From NCBI GenBank assembly GCA_022606135.1, contig JABYQN010000019.1, positions 62,001 through 126,000 of the forward strand: 64,000 nucleotides of DNA. The letters run 5' to 3'. The notes under the pieces were generated by a model. That model had not been told where the DNA came from and did no database searches. It was given only the letters and a program-made list of their open reading frames with translations. This document shows, in pieces, positions 1-11,089 of this stretch. The position numbers and the translations under genes are program-made. Source of the stretch: Fomes fomentarius. Lineage: Eukaryota; Basidiomycota; Agaricomycetes; Polyporales; Polyporaceae. How positions within the stretch are numbered: position 1 is the first letter of the stretch; every line of letters begins with the position of its first letter.

Positions 1-39
1 TTGAACTCAGGTTAGACTTGCAGAAGGAATATCAATTGG

Positions 40-1617
40 ATGATGCTGCAGCCGCCGGCGATCTCGGCAGCTCAGACCTTCTTAGAGGGGTGGCAGTGTC
101 GCCGGCATCGTCTACGTCAACCTGCATGTCATCTTCTCATTCTTCAGAATCAGAATCAGCGTCGTCTTCGTATTCAGAATCAGACAGTGGTCAGTCTGGA
201 TGGACTTCTATCTATCCGTACACTTCGGAGCCAGGAGATACCTATTGACGGATTTGGTATCGTGGCAGATCATGATGCACGATCGAACGATCTACTAGTA
301 TACATCGTAAGATTCACGGTGAAGCTAGGAAAGACCGAACGGACGCTGGAGATTCCGGACGCCTTGCGCATGCGCGTTGCTGCCGAAGAATACACCTGGA
401 AGCTCTATACGTCCGATAAGTTGCCAGCAAACACCTGCGGACTCATGGGGGACGTATGGATCATGGCTCGGAGATTACAGGTCTTTCAGGAGAACATCTA
501 TATCAAATGTACAGACAACACATGGACTCCCTGGCTCAGGTGGATCCCGCAGGAGAACAAGAAGGGGGAGGGTTCCAAAGAGAATATCCGACAGAGCCAC
601 CATCCGTGGCTCCATCGCAGATTTCTACAATTTGACGGCACCATCCTCGAATGGAATACAGTCGCGATGTACAAGAAAAGTCTCCAGGCCTGGAACGCGC
701 AGCGACATGTCGCTTCCGAGCGAAAGTATGAAAACCTCCCGGTCGGATGGATCGCTCGCTATATAGTCGCACGCCGCCACATAGATGCAGTGTCGGGTGC
801 TGCCAGTGAGGTACCGCAGTTTGCACTTAACAAAGAAAAACCTGGAGCCTTCTCTCACCCTCGTTATTCTCAGCCTCCGCAAACTCCCAGTCGCGGCACC
901 GCTAGCACTCTTGAATACATGGACAACCCAGGCAAGTGTCCACCGCTTCGCTGAACGACCTTTTCACGCTCACATGCATCCCTGTCTACATTGTCAGTGC
1001 CTAACGTGTTATCGACGGAAGCGAGCTCTACCTCTCTAATACCCAAGCGGGCGCGTTCAGACTCTCTCCCCTCACAGCTCGAGCAGCGTAGCCCCAAACG
1101 GGCTAGACGAGGTGACGACGACATAGACACACAGCGGGACCAAGGGGACCAGACCATCGAGCAATACCTCACAGGCCTCCCTATGTCTCTCGCCCACCAC
1201 ACACAGCTCCTCGCAACGCTCGGGATCACCGATCTCTCATACTTCCGCTCCCTCGCCGGCTTGACAAGACCCGTCATGGACGAGGCGATGACAGCTCTCC
1301 AGCAGCACGGAATAACGTTCCTCGAGTCTCTCGTCCTCCGCACCGCGCTCCACGCTCGCCGCCGCACCTCGGCACCCCACGTCGAGTCTCACGCAACCAT
1401 GGCAGCGTTTCTCGCCCACCTCCACCCTCACATGGGGCGCCACGCGCCGGCGTTCGAAGAGCTCGGAATCGCGGTAGGCGCCATCCCTGTCCTGGCGCAG
1501 CTCGACGGGGACTCGTACGCAGTGTTCGAACGCGCGTTGAGCGCAAAGGGTCTCACCTGGGTCGAAGCGCTGTTCCTGAAGGCGGGAATACAGGAGCACG
1601 TACGTGTCCTCGCATGA
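40..1617 (+). pseudogene. Two-helical-repeat protein, copy 1, interrupted by TGA
   Basis: I do not recognise the family. This copy pairs with the gene at 5937-7390 along its whole length. The first part (to about 810) carries a conserved block with IPDALRMRV, EYTWKLY, TCGLMGDV, RQSHHPWL and VGWIA. An intron of 63 nt (811-873, GTACCG to CAG) follows, then PPQTPSR and a linker, then two helical repeats of about 65 residues beginning IEQYLTGLPMSLAHH and FLAHLHPHMGRHAP. The frame stays the same from exon 1 to 1617, but TGA at 952-954 stands where copy 2 has TGT (Cys). No in-frame ATG opens the second half; a TTG lies at 991. It is therefore either a pseudogene, two separate products, or spliced differently, for instance with a GC-AG intron near 930. 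The true start is uncertain because the N-termini of the two copies do not align upstream of about 310. Confidence 0.6.
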
Positions 1618-2117
1618 GAGGAACACTTCTTTGCCACTTGCCAGCTGGCGGTGCATTGTTCATGTTCTTAGTACAGTACTGTTCATTTAATTGTCTTTGA
1701 TTACATGGTAGCCGTGACCTTGAAAGTCTCCGCTCGCTACCTGTCTGCCAGTTTTCGCTTGACGCATCCCAGGAAGAGAGAGGCAACTCCGGCGTGTCCT
1801 CCTTAGTGACGACACATACATATCTCGGCTACGGTTTCAGCGCCTGTGGCGGGTGAGTACTGAGTCCTCGCTCCTTTGATTGAGGAGTTAAGTACTGCGT
1901 AATTGCGTGAACATAAACTCTGAATTTTGATGTGTCTGATGACATCTGACTGTACCTCGACCTCGCGGGATCCTAGGTTACTTGACCCTCCTCTATCAAT
2001 CAATCTTGGAGGCCATACGCTCTATTAGCCAGCTCACACATTTGAGATCCCCCTCGAGGACGGAAACAACAGGCTCGCGGTCCTTTCGCTCGAGCGCCAA
2101 CTGCTTGAATTGCTACT
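1618..2117. other. Intergenic, no gene seen
   Basis: No convincing coding sequence. It contains at about 1860-1890 a copy of a dispersed repeat (GAGTCCTCGCTCC then TTTGATTGAGGA) that recurs near 5453 and, more diverged, near 7907. Confidence 0.5.
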
Positions 2118-3659
2118 CTACTCTTCGCCTAGTTCATTACTGGCGAAAGACTTGTACTTACTTGGGTCGCGGGGTGTATGTATAACGGGCAGTTCTGCAA
2201 CAGACAAAGCAGGTGATGTTTGCATCGAGTTCAATCCACCACCCATACGCACAACCTCCTTGAGGACTCCAATCAACCTCTCTCTCATATGCTTCAGAAC
2301 CTCCGGTGGAATCCCAATCGTCGGAGGAATCCAAGGAAAGATCGAGGAGTGTGTCCCGGGCAGCACGAGATCCGGATAACGCCCTGGGTTCGGCTGCTGC
2401 TTACGCCAATTTTGAAGCAGTTCATGCAACATCGCACAGCACCGACAACAATTCTTACTGACTGCGATCGGTACTGGAGAGCCCTATAATAACAACGAGG
2501 TGGTTATGATGACATTGATATGATTCGAATGAATACATGCCATGGTCGTCTCAGCTACTGTATCATCGTGTAGTTCTCCAGACGCAGTTCTGTATGCAAC
2601 GCCCATCAGTGCTGCCTCTGCATGAAGCGTTGCTCCTGAGTTGACTCCATAGGTACCTCCCTTCACATCCTCCTTGAGCTTTGAGAAGAGTTTGCAGATC
2701 GCAGGCTTATACTTCTCAGAAGTACGCAGTAGTACCATATCCTCGAGTGCTTGAACCAACCTAAGAGTGACTTGCGGCCATGGGGGATTGATAGTGACCA
2801 GGCCCATCTGAATGCTCATGCCAGGCTTCAGCTGAGCAGGCAAGGAGGCTATGGCATGCACTGAGTTGTACGTGATGACTAGAGTGAAGAGGTATCGGAT
2901 GACATGCTCTTCAGGGCTCTCGGATACACCCTGATGATCGTCCGCTGATGAACGTGATCAGTTGAACACCTTCTCATGACAGTATGATGGGGAGAACACA
3001 CACAATTCCTGTACCATAGCTAGCTCCTCCAGTCCGGTATCAGTACCAGAAATATCGGGATGCTGCACCGTAGTGGACCTCGACATCTCTGCTTGCAATT
3101 CACTACTAGTAGTACCTGTCACAGCATCTATCATACACATACCGACGATGCGGCAACAATCGACAATCCACTCACCTGTCCACGATGTATTCATCTATGT
3201 GTCATAGGCCTGGCTCAGGTGATATTCCAGGTCCCTTGTAATGAGATGGTCTACTACGTCCCCAACAAGGAGAGAATTCAGCAGCCCCATGACGCACATC
3301 ATATTGTCTGTGGCTTCGATGGATCTTGCACTTGCAGGTGGGGTCGGTACTGGACAGCTTCTATGTGAGTTCTTAATGGCCGGGAAAGCGGCCTCAAGAT
3401 CATCTAGAAGCCGGAGCAGAAGATCGCACCACTGCCTCGCATTCTGTGGGGACACTTCATATCGGGCTGAAGAGGGGGAGGTAGGGTGCAGGCCAAATGA
3501 AGCCAGCTGTGTCACAGAAACGTTGGGCAAGTCGAATGCCTTGGGATGCAGCGAGGAGAGTACATTGTCGGCGTGGTACCACCCATGGATGATGCGGATG
3601 TGATGCTTACCCCAGATATTCTTCCCGTTTGCAATCCTGGCATATAATTGTTGGAACAT
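2118..3659 (-). pseudogene. OTT_1508-like deaminase-fold protein with one in-frame stop
   Basis: The zinc-binding motifs of the cytidine-deaminase fold are visible: HAE (in LHAEAALMGV, about 2625) and, about 35 residues later, a C-x-x-C centre (IAVSKNCCRCC, about 2445-2475). This arrangement is typical of the fungal OTT_1508-like deaminase family, whose substrates are unknown but presumed to be nucleic acid or nucleotides. Four exons fit with consistent phase: 3659-3176, 3115-3002, 2944-2537 and 2473-2118, with introns of 57-63 nt. They give 454 codons including the final stop. The one break is TAG at 3197-3195, in frame inside exon 1 after YHLSQAYDT. It makes this copy either a young pseudogene, a read-through case or a sequencing error. 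The upstream start may lie in a further exon. There is no obvious operon-like neighbour; the tRNA-like element lies about 540 bp upstream of the 5' end. Confidence 0.6.
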
Positions 3660-4196
3660 GAGTTTTTTTTGAGTACGACCGATGATGCATCCGGCCCGGA
3701 CGATACCCTATCGTCGTACGATAAGCCCCTGTATGTTACACGCCCAAACGAATATAGTATCTGGGACTTATTGAGGTCGACCGTTAATTTCCCGATGCAG
3801 GTCCGATCACCTTCCCATACCGCGGCATGTCATCTACAGATACCGTGAAAAAAGCATATGTCACGCATTAGCGGCGTAAGGTCACTGTAAGTAATGTCAC
3901 ATATCACCCACATCTATTCTCATGTAATGTGCAGGTATGGTATGGGCGCCTGATGACACCGAGAATCTCAAGTGGTGCCTTCAATGGGTACACCTTTGCT
4001 GCTGCATCTTCTAGCAGTCTGTTGTTGGAGATCAATTTGCTGTAGTATATTAGCATATATGTACATACTTAGAGCCAGAATCAACCAGAGCTTCCTCGTC
4101 TAGTGCACTTGTTCTGGTGGGGGAGAACAGAAAAATTCGTTCAAGTCCAGCAGAGGTGGTGATATATGCTATACAATCTTTATGTACAAGAAGCCA
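3660..4196. other. Intergenic, no gene seen
   Basis: A+T-richer than the flanking genes, with no reading frame supported by motif, splice signals or duplication. Confidence 0.4.
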
Positions 4197-4275
4197 GAGT
4201 GGTGTAGTGGTAAGAGGTGATGGGATAGCAAGCCACAAGCTAATGATGTGGGTTCGAGTCCCAGTGGTGTGGTCC
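4197..4275 (+). repeat. tRNA-derived element (SINE head or tRNA pseudogene)
   Basis: It has an A-box-like GGTGTAGTGGTAAG at 4201-4214 and a near-perfect B box, GGGTTCGAGTCCC, at 4250-4262, the spacing of a pol III internal promoter. The 5' and 3' flanks (GTGGTGT... and ...GTGGTGTGG) are not complementary, so a normal acceptor stem cannot form. This argues against a working tRNA and for a SINE head or a decayed tRNA. No 3' poly-A or simple-repeat tail was seen. Confidence 0.55.
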
Positions 4276-4843
4276 ATTTTGTAATCCTCCTCTGTGCTCA
4301 GGCTTGCCTTTTGCGGCAATCAAGCGCCCGCATCCGTACCTCACACTTAACGGTTTCAGATATCGGGCCATTATATATATATTTGTCTCCCCAATGCTCG
4401 GGTCGACGGATAATTGGGGCTTACAACCCGGATACCTCCCCAATGCTCTTCGTCTCAGTTATACACAACTTATAGAACTCGTTTGGGCGTGTACCGCTTA
4501 CGGACTTACTGGTACCTTAGTTATGTCCTGATTTGGTCATTTACATTCCTCTAAGTTACTTATAAGGCTCGCGCATCATCCTGTATTCCTTACGCGTTTG
4601 CTTGGTACAAATGCGAATTCATCCTTTTGTTGCTCGCTTCCCTGCTCTCTCGCGTGCTCGCTCCGCTTGCTTCAATAATAATTTCGGATAGCAGCGGCGC
4701 ATGATGAAGGAAAAAACAAAAACAGAGCGAAGGCTTCGTGCTTCGATGTCGGTTTGCGGACCGGCCATACAGTGACGGATGACATCAAGAACATCTTGGA
4801 TGTGCGTCTCCGAATCTACCTCGCTGGGGGATGGCGATCAGAC
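4276..4843. other. Intergenic, no gene seen
   Basis: Contains an AT run (TATATATATATTTG near 4372) and a short repeated phrase, CCCCAATGCTC (4390 and 4438). Nothing coding can be supported. Confidence 0.4.
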
Positions 4844-5329
4844 TCAAGGATGGCACAATCTCTGTGAATTCACGCACGTGTCCGTACATGCATTGTCATA
4901 AAGCAGACTCTTGGCCAAGTTACGAGGTATCACCAGCTTGAAAGAAAAGCGTAAATTGGGGGCCCTTGCAGACTCGCAGGAAGGTATATCTGGACGGTTC
5001 ATCATGATCATGACGGACGTCTTTATACCCTCACTGTCGATATGTCCGGTGACAGCGACAAGACGGTTTCCGGCGGGATCTCGGGTGGGATGGCCGGTGT
5101 TGATGATGAACACAAGATGGTTCAAGAGAGCGAGCTGCTGAGAGGGCGGAGATGGTGTCAATGCCCCATCGTGGGGCTGTCGACAGCCTGTCATGAGCGA
5201 GGTGAGGAGCAAGACGTCTCGGGATATGTCATCTTTGTGTTCTTTCCTTGGGAGGCTGACTGACTGGATATTGGCCTCAGTCAATGCGGAGCTGGTCTGA
5301 ACAGACACGTTGGAAGGTGGAATTGCCAT
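4844..5329 (-). CDS. Hypothetical protein, 161 codons
   Basis: An uninterrupted frame from a true ATG (5329) to a stop at 4844. I do not recognise it. The N-terminal third is Ser/Thr/Gln-rich. The middle has a hydrophobic stretch (LNHLVFIINTG), and the C-terminal part has RNLAKSLLYD. No splice sites that would extend it were convincing. It lies on the same strand as the deaminase-like gene, about 1.2 kb upstream of it, with the tRNA-like element between. It could be a remnant of a longer protein or chance open frame in GC-rich DNA. Confidence 0.3.
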   Translation of the reverse strand: MAIPPSNVSVQTSSALTEANIQSVSLPRKEHKDDISRDVLLLTSLMTGCRQPHDGALTPSPPSQQLALLNHLVFIINTGHPTRDPAGNRLVAVTGHIDSEGIKTSVMIMMNRPDIPSCESARAPNLRFSFKLVIPRNLAKSLLYDNACTDTCVNSQRLCHP

Positions 5330-5449
5330 CGTCGCCGATCAGGACAACTTGGGCCTACTCAGCCCTAAGCGCTAAGCTACCCTGAGGCGACCTGGTCGCA
5401 AGGCCCTACCCGTACCAGTCAGTCTCAGCACCTGGGGCACTGGTTCGGA

Positions 5450-5720
5450 TGAGTCCTCGCTCCTTTGATTGAGGAATCAGTATGGTCAGATAGAACTCCC
5501 ACCGTGCCACGGTGCTATTCATCTACTACATGCCGCAGCCTCCACCTGAGATCATTATTCCATTCTACAAACCTTCCGCGTTTAACGAAACATGTTCACA
5601 ATCGGGCTTGCGCCCCGAATCACATTCACTGCGGTTCTCTCACTTTGTGCACGAGATGAATCATACACGTACTGGGGTTGCCAACTCCTCCTCATTCACG
5701 AGAATGTGTGGGGGAGGAGA
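5450..5720. repeat. Dispersed repeat, copy upstream of the second helical-repeat gene
   Basis: Shares its start (GAGTCCTCGCTCC... GTCAGATAGAA) and end (a GAGAATGTGTG motif after a TTGCC/ACTC phrase) with 7905-8185, at clearly reduced identity. The first 35 bp also match 1860-1890. It marks the unit in which the helical-repeat gene was duplicated. Confidence 0.4.
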
Positions 5721-5936
5721 GGAGGAGTAGCTCTGTCAACTGCGACACACCCTTCATGCTGGATGCGATGATCTTTTGCACGGTGTGACTCCAGAGCGAA
5801 CACGCGGGGCAAGTCAGTCAGTCACTACTCACTCACCAAGCCTAGGTTAGCCGCCGGCGAGGCTGTTAGCTCATTAGCGCCTGTCAACGTCACTCAGATT
5901 CAGGCCAAGTACGTGGCATCAACGCCAACTCCCGCA

Positions 5937-7390
5937 ATGTCGTCTTCAGACAACGGTCGGTGTCAGCGTATCTATTGTCTTGGGAACAATGACCAACTGT
6001 CTACTGATGCATACCAAATGACAGACGCACAATTGTACGGTGTGCACACTGTCACAATGTTCACGGTGAAGCTATGGAAGAGCGAACGGAAGCTGACGAT
6101 TCCGGACGCCTTGCGTATGCGCGTGGTCGCTCAAGAATACACCTGGAAGCTCTATAGGTCTGACAGCGTGCCAGAGAACACCTGCGGACTCATGGGGGAT
6201 GTATGCATCACCACGAATGCCGGCGGGCAGGAGAATATCTATATGAAATGCGAAGACAACGCGTGGTCTCCCTGGCGCAGGTGGCTTATGAAAGACTTGA
6301 GCAAGAAGAAGAAAAAGAATAGGAAGAAGAAGGGTTCCAAGCAAGCAGAGTATATCAGACAGAGCCACCATCCGTGGTTACAGAGCAGAATCCTACAGTT
6401 CAATGGCACCACCGTCGAGTGGAACAACATCGACATGTACAGGAGGAACTCTCGGGCCTGGAACTTGCAGCGCAATGTCGTTGACACTGTGACGTATAAA
6501 TACCTCCATGTTGGATGGATCGCTTGCTATGTAGTAGCACAAGGCCAGACAGAGTCAGGGTCAGGTGGTAAGGTAACACAAGAAATCTGCATGAATCGCA
6601 GAGCATCTTCGCGTCTAACCATCGTTATTTTCAGCCTCCGCAAGCTCCTAGTCGCAGAATCTCCACCACTATTGAATACATAGACAATTCAGGCAAGTGT
6701 CCACCACCTCGATGTGTTCCCTTCTCATCCGCTCACATGGCGTCCCTGTCCACATCGTCAGTGCCTTCATCAACGGAAGCGGGCTCTAGATCTCTATTAT
6801 CCAAGCGGGCGCGTAAAGACCATATTCCCTCACAGACTGAGCAGCGTAGCTCCAAAAGGGCTAGACTAGATCACGACGACGAAGGCCCACAACAGGACCA
6901 AAGGGAACAGACCATCGAGCAGTACCTCACAGGTCTCCCTATGTCCCTAGCCCACCACACACAGCTCCTCGCAACGCTCGGGATCACCGATCTCTCATAC
7001 TTCCGCTCCCTCTCCTGCCTGCCCAGACCCGCCGTCGACGAAGCGATAGCGGCTCTCCAACAGCACGGAATCACGTTCCTCGAGTCTCTCGTCCTCCGCA
7101 CCGCGCTCCACGCTCTCTGCCGTAACTCCCCGCATCCCTCGGATCCGCATGTCGAGCCTCGCGCAAACATCGCAACGTTTCTCGCCAATCTCCACCCTCA
7201 CATGGGACGCCACGCGCCAGTCTTTACTGAGCTCGGGATCGCGGTCGACAACATCCCTGTCCTGGTGCAGCTCGACACCAACTCATATGCAGAGTTCGAG
7301 CACGCGTTGAGCGCAAAGGGTCTGACGTGGGTCGAAGTGTTCCTCTTGAAGGCGAGAATACAGGAGCACGAACAGCCCTCAGCCTCTTGA
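5937..7390 (+). CDS. Two-helical-repeat protein, copy 2 (intact)
   Basis: Unrecognised family. Two exons: 5937-6572 and 6635-7390. The 62-nt intron (GTAACA to TTTTCAG) holds a CTAAC branch site, and the splice joins in phase 0, giving 463 residues. Residues 40-210 form a globular block with IPDALRMRV, EYTWKLY, TCGLMGDV and RQSHHPWL, interrupted by a Lys-rich stretch (near 6300-6335). Residues 245-290 are a basic linker (LLSKRARKD, SSKRARLD) that could serve as a nuclear localisation signal. The C-terminal 190 residues are two repeats of about 65 residues starting IEQYLTGLPMSLAHH and FLANLHPHMGRHAP, each ending in a GIT/GLT-F/V-LE/E pattern, predicted all-helical and SAM-like in length. Splicing here is the best evidence that the two halves belong to one protein; in copy 1 they are separated by TGA. 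Confidence 0.7.
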
Positions 7391-8224
7391 ACAGCCGATG
7401 CATGTCCGTAGCACAATACTCAATTCAATGCCTTTGTTTGCTTTGTTAGAGTTGATGCACGCCCGCAGACTGCATGACTCGAGCATGTCACCATTAGTGA
7501 ACGCGACAAATACATCATCGCTAGGTTGCAGCCCCAAGACTACTGTAGGGTATTGTGCCTAACTATGACTTGCATATGTCCGGCTGAGTCGGAGCATGCA
7601 CACACCTTCACAGGGCTACAAGTCGACAATGGGGGAATCAGCGCCCGAGGCCGAAGCGCTGAAGGGGAGATCGGTCCTTGGATGTACAAAATCTACTGAC
7701 CAGGGCGGACATGGGATCATATGTATGTAGTGTGTGCCAAGGACACACATGTACACGCGGGTAGTAGGAGTGAATTCCAAGTGGTGTCATCTAAGCCGGA
7801 AAATAGGAGGACGCCGTCCGCGGACTAGACGATGGTCTGTACGCGTATGGTGCCTGCAGTGTAACCAGAGTTAGACGTTCAAGTTGAAGGGGAAGGTGCT
7901 CCGAATGAGTCATCTTCGCTCAGCTGATTGAGACGTAACAGTCAGATAGAAACCCAACGCACTTTGGATATACATGCCATAATTTGCGAGCATTTCCTAC
8001 AACGGTTGAACAAATTCCGGCGTGTTCAAAACTGGAAGAATCATGTTCGTAGGTCTAGGGGGCTGTGCCTTCCGGGCCTTGCGATCCAAATCACTGTGAC
8101 CTTTTCGAACACCGTAAATACATATATGCAACGAATGCACGTTCTCAGGCTGTGGTTGCCGACTCGTTCATGAGAATGTGTGCTTGACTAAGGATGTTTT
8201 CAAACGTGAGTGTCAGTGCCAATC
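7391..8224. other. Intergenic with second copy of the dispersed repeat
   Basis: No gene seen. The part from about 7905 to 8185 resembles 5450-5720. The rest shows no coding or structural signal I can support. Confidence 0.4.
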
Positions 8225-9985
8225 CAAACCTACTAGTACTCCCTTTTGCACTAGTGTTCACAGCGCGAATGCTCGTTGCATCGACTTGGGGCGGACAATT
8301 GATCCGACCGAGAGTTCGAAGGTAGTTCCCACCGATAAACGAGAACAGTGAACACAGGCGGCCGGCAAGGTCCTGTGTTTCACATAATGTGCGCCCAGCT
8401 GCGTGCATCCGCTACTCTCGGACTCCGCCCAGATAGAAGCACGCTGTTCTTGGTTCTGCGGAATGATACTATGAGCCCAGCGGTACAGTTCACATGCTAG
8501 TGCTACCTCGTGCGGTCGCGCCCTAATCGAAGCCATCACCCGAGCGCCGACTACCCGTATGGACATATGTCCAAGGATAGTTCTCGTTGAGTTTGCGCCG
8601 GTAACCCAGGGCAGCAACGTCACTTGTAAACACGATTGAAACGCGTGAAGAATCTACGAAACTTCCTACGAATAGTGAAAAGGATTGTGTGCATACTGCA
8701 ATTTGCCAGGGCTACTGCAGTGCGATGTATCGACATAACATGTGAGAAGTTGAGTAAGAGAATCGTCAATACTAGTGAGTCGCCTAGTGGCAGTGGGTAT
8801 ATGCACATACGGAGTATCATGCCACCTCTACTACAGCAGACGCAGGTGGTGCCTGGTCCGGTTCCACAGATGGTACGGGCCAGGACCCTTCCACAGGTGG
8901 TGCCCTGACATCAGGCGGGAGATCAACACCCTTCCGGCGACCCAGAGCAACGCGAATCCGTAACCCGTCGTCGTAGAATGACAGATTGAAATTCCATGAC
9001 TCCTCGGTGGCGAACTCCTCCCTGGTGGCCGAGCAGCCGAAGTCAATGACGACTGCGCGCCGCGGCCGCTCCTTGGGTGTGAAGAGGATGTTGTTGTCGT
9101 GGAGATCGCCATGATATACGCCATAACTCGGGAAGGTCTCGATGGTGCGGATGAGTGTGGCGCACATCTCTGGGTCGAGCACGTCCCCCGGAACATCGCC
9201 GAGGGTGACTGCGTCAGGGATGTACTCCATCACGAGCGCGGGAAGCTGTATCGCTCGCTCGTCGGGGGGGAGCCATGTCCCAACGAGGTACAACTGAGGA
9301 ATGGCCGTGCCCTGCAGTTCGCGCAAATGTGCGTATGCGTTGCGCTCGGATTCAAAACACATCGCCGACAGACGGCGAAAGTGCTCTTCCCACATCACAA
9401 AACGCTCCAAAGCCTGAGCTTCCGCAGTCATGGGCGGGGGATCGTCACGGACGCTGTCGCTACCATCACTGACGTCTTCCCCTGTATGACTATCGTTTCC
9501 TTCTTGCTCGTTGTGGTCCGCATCGGCATCTCCTTCATCGCCCTCATCGTTATCATCCTCTCCGCCGCTGTCGTCCTCACCATCGGAGGATTCGGGTTCG
9601 TCAGGTAGTGGCCCCCAGAGTTTCCTTTCGTCGAAGGCGTCAGGCGGTAAAGCCGCTGCGGCTCTCTCTAAGTCGAGTGACCAAGGACGCGGGGGAGTTC
9701 GCCGAGTGGTGGTGAGCCTGTCGTTCAGAAAGCGTGGGTCGAATATCTTGACAATCGCGGGATCGGGTCCCAGTTCTGGACAGCGAGCTAGGAGGACGAC
9801 TGCTTTCGTGAACGGCGCAAACGGCTTGTCGATGATGAAGGTAAAGGTGCTGTCAGGTGTGGCGATAGTGATCTGCTCTCCAGCGGAGAGCATAGGCGGC
9901 GCGTCCATGGTGGGCCGGAGGATAGAGAGAATGGACGTGTGTACTTGCCGTGGATTCGAGATGCTCCAAGTATCTTTCCCATCCG
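8225..9985 (-). repeat. Left arm of inverted duplication (kinase-like gene plus flanks)
   Basis: The reverse complement matches about 11090-12925, including the gene and about 600 bp of 3' flank (shared GAGTCCGAGAGTAGCGGATG and GCTGGGCGCACATTATGT) and about 80 bp of 5' flank (CGAATCCACGG..., ACACACGTCCATTCTCT). The coding parts are much closer than the flanks. Confidence 0.8.
8817..9908 (-). CDS. Protein-kinase-like protein, copy 1
   Basis: Single exon of 363 codons from ATG at 9908. The ATG is chosen because it aligns with the start of copy 2, although the frame is open further upstream. Kinase-fold landmarks appear in order: AIVKIFDPRF (VAIK-like lysine), a long acidic Asp/Glu/Ser linker (about residues 115-170), MWEEHFRRL...ESERNAYAHL (possible alpha-C glutamate), LVMEYIPDAV (hinge), HGDLHDNNIL (catalytic loop in the HGD form of aminoglycoside and choline-kinase-like enzymes) and VVIDFGCS (DFG). 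There is no large C-lobe after the DFG and the chain ends within 80 residues, as in the short fungal kinase-like proteins. Substrate unknown. The 5' flank keeps a relic of the copy 2 leader intron, with donor GCAAGT instead of GTAAGT and no acceptor AG. Confidence 0.75.
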   Translation of the reverse strand: MDAPPMLSAGEQITIATPDSTFTFIIDKPFAPFTKAVVLLARCPELGPDPAIVKIFDPRFLNDRLTTTRRTPPRPWSLDLERAAAALPPDAFDERKLWGPLPDEPESSDGEDDSGGEDDNDEGDEGDADADHNEQEGNDSHTGEDVSDGSDSVRDDPPPMTAEAQALERFVMWEEHFRRLSAMCFESERNAYAHLRELQGTAIPQLYLVGTWLPPDERAIQLPALVMEYIPDAVTLGDVPGDVLDPEMCATLIRTIETFPSYGVYHGDLHDNNILFTPKERPRRAVVIDFGCSATREEFATEESWNFNLSFYDDGLRIRVALGRRKGVDLPPDVRAPPVEGSWPVPSVEPDQAPPASAVVEVA

Positions 9986-11089
9986 CGCGCGCTCTTTCCA
10001 CGTGCCCGCTTATTGGTAAAGAATTATCTGTCGTATTAATCCTGTGTTTCCCCTACGTGATGGCCTGGTATCATCTTGATGTGCACGCAGAGAGAGGACG
10101 TACCATATCGCTACATCCCTGCCATCCTCCGCCGGACCATGAGACGACAATGACAAAATAGCGGCTCACCAGGATGGGACAGGATATGCTTGACGCGGAA
10201 GTCGAAAGGAGCTCCTATGGGTTGATTGAGTCTCGCGATGCGGGGCATACTGAAGTATTCAGAGAAGCGTACAGCGCGTCGCCCATTCAGGTCATACCTT
10301 TGCCCTCAAATAGCCATCTTAGGCTCATTCGGCCAATCCAGATGGGGGATTATCGATTTATATGTACGTCGTGACAGAGAGAAAGAGGTGGACACGATTG
10401 GCATGATTTTTGGGGCTACAAAGATCCACTACTTGCCGTACATTGAGCAGTCCACGATTAAGCTGCTGTTGCCTGCAGGCGTATGAGCTCGTGGTGGTAA
10501 CAGTTTAGATATGTAGACTCCCTGGGCTTAACTTGAACGTAAGATGCTAAACCATGTTTGTCACCGGCTGCAAGGAAAAGACTGAGAGAGCTACAAAAAG
10601 GCTGTCACGATTCTTCGAATACACACGCTGGATACTGATCATGAATCATGATGAGAGAGACGGGACACGGGTAGTCACCAGGGAGAACAGGAAAACCAAC
10701 ATATTCTAGATGCATCAGTGTGAGGTAATAGATAAGAGGCGTGCAGCACTAGTACCGACGGCGAGTCGTCGAGTACGTTCAAGTCCCCAGGTAGAAACCG
10801 TAGTCGTCAAGGAGGCATGGCCCGATGGGATAGTGGACGGTTGCACACGACAAGTTTGTACGGACGGGCGCCAGGCTGTTTGGTTCAAACACGAGCGCGG
10901 CCTCTCTATATTGAACTGATTAGGATGGTCCATCTCCCACATCAGTAAGTACGTCCGTCCAATCGTCTGTCTATGTAAGACAGGTCAGACGCAAGTGAAC
11001 AGGATCCTGCAGGATCTGCACTACAGATAATTCTACCACTTACCAAGACTTGAGCGGGGCCCCACGTGGGACGAAGGAGCGCGCAGATG
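9986..11089. other. Spacer between the inverted kinase-like genes
   Basis: About 1.1 kb shared 5' side of the two divergent kinase-like genes; no coding sequence seen. It presumably holds both promoters. Confidence 0.4.

Noticed and set aside
18..248. Serine-rich frame at the very start of the window
   Set aside because: Overlaps the copy 1 frame in another phase, starts at TTG and has no counterpart in copy 2.
4201..4275. Functional tRNA gene
   Set aside because: The ends do not pair into an acceptor stem and the anticodon arm region does not fold convincingly.
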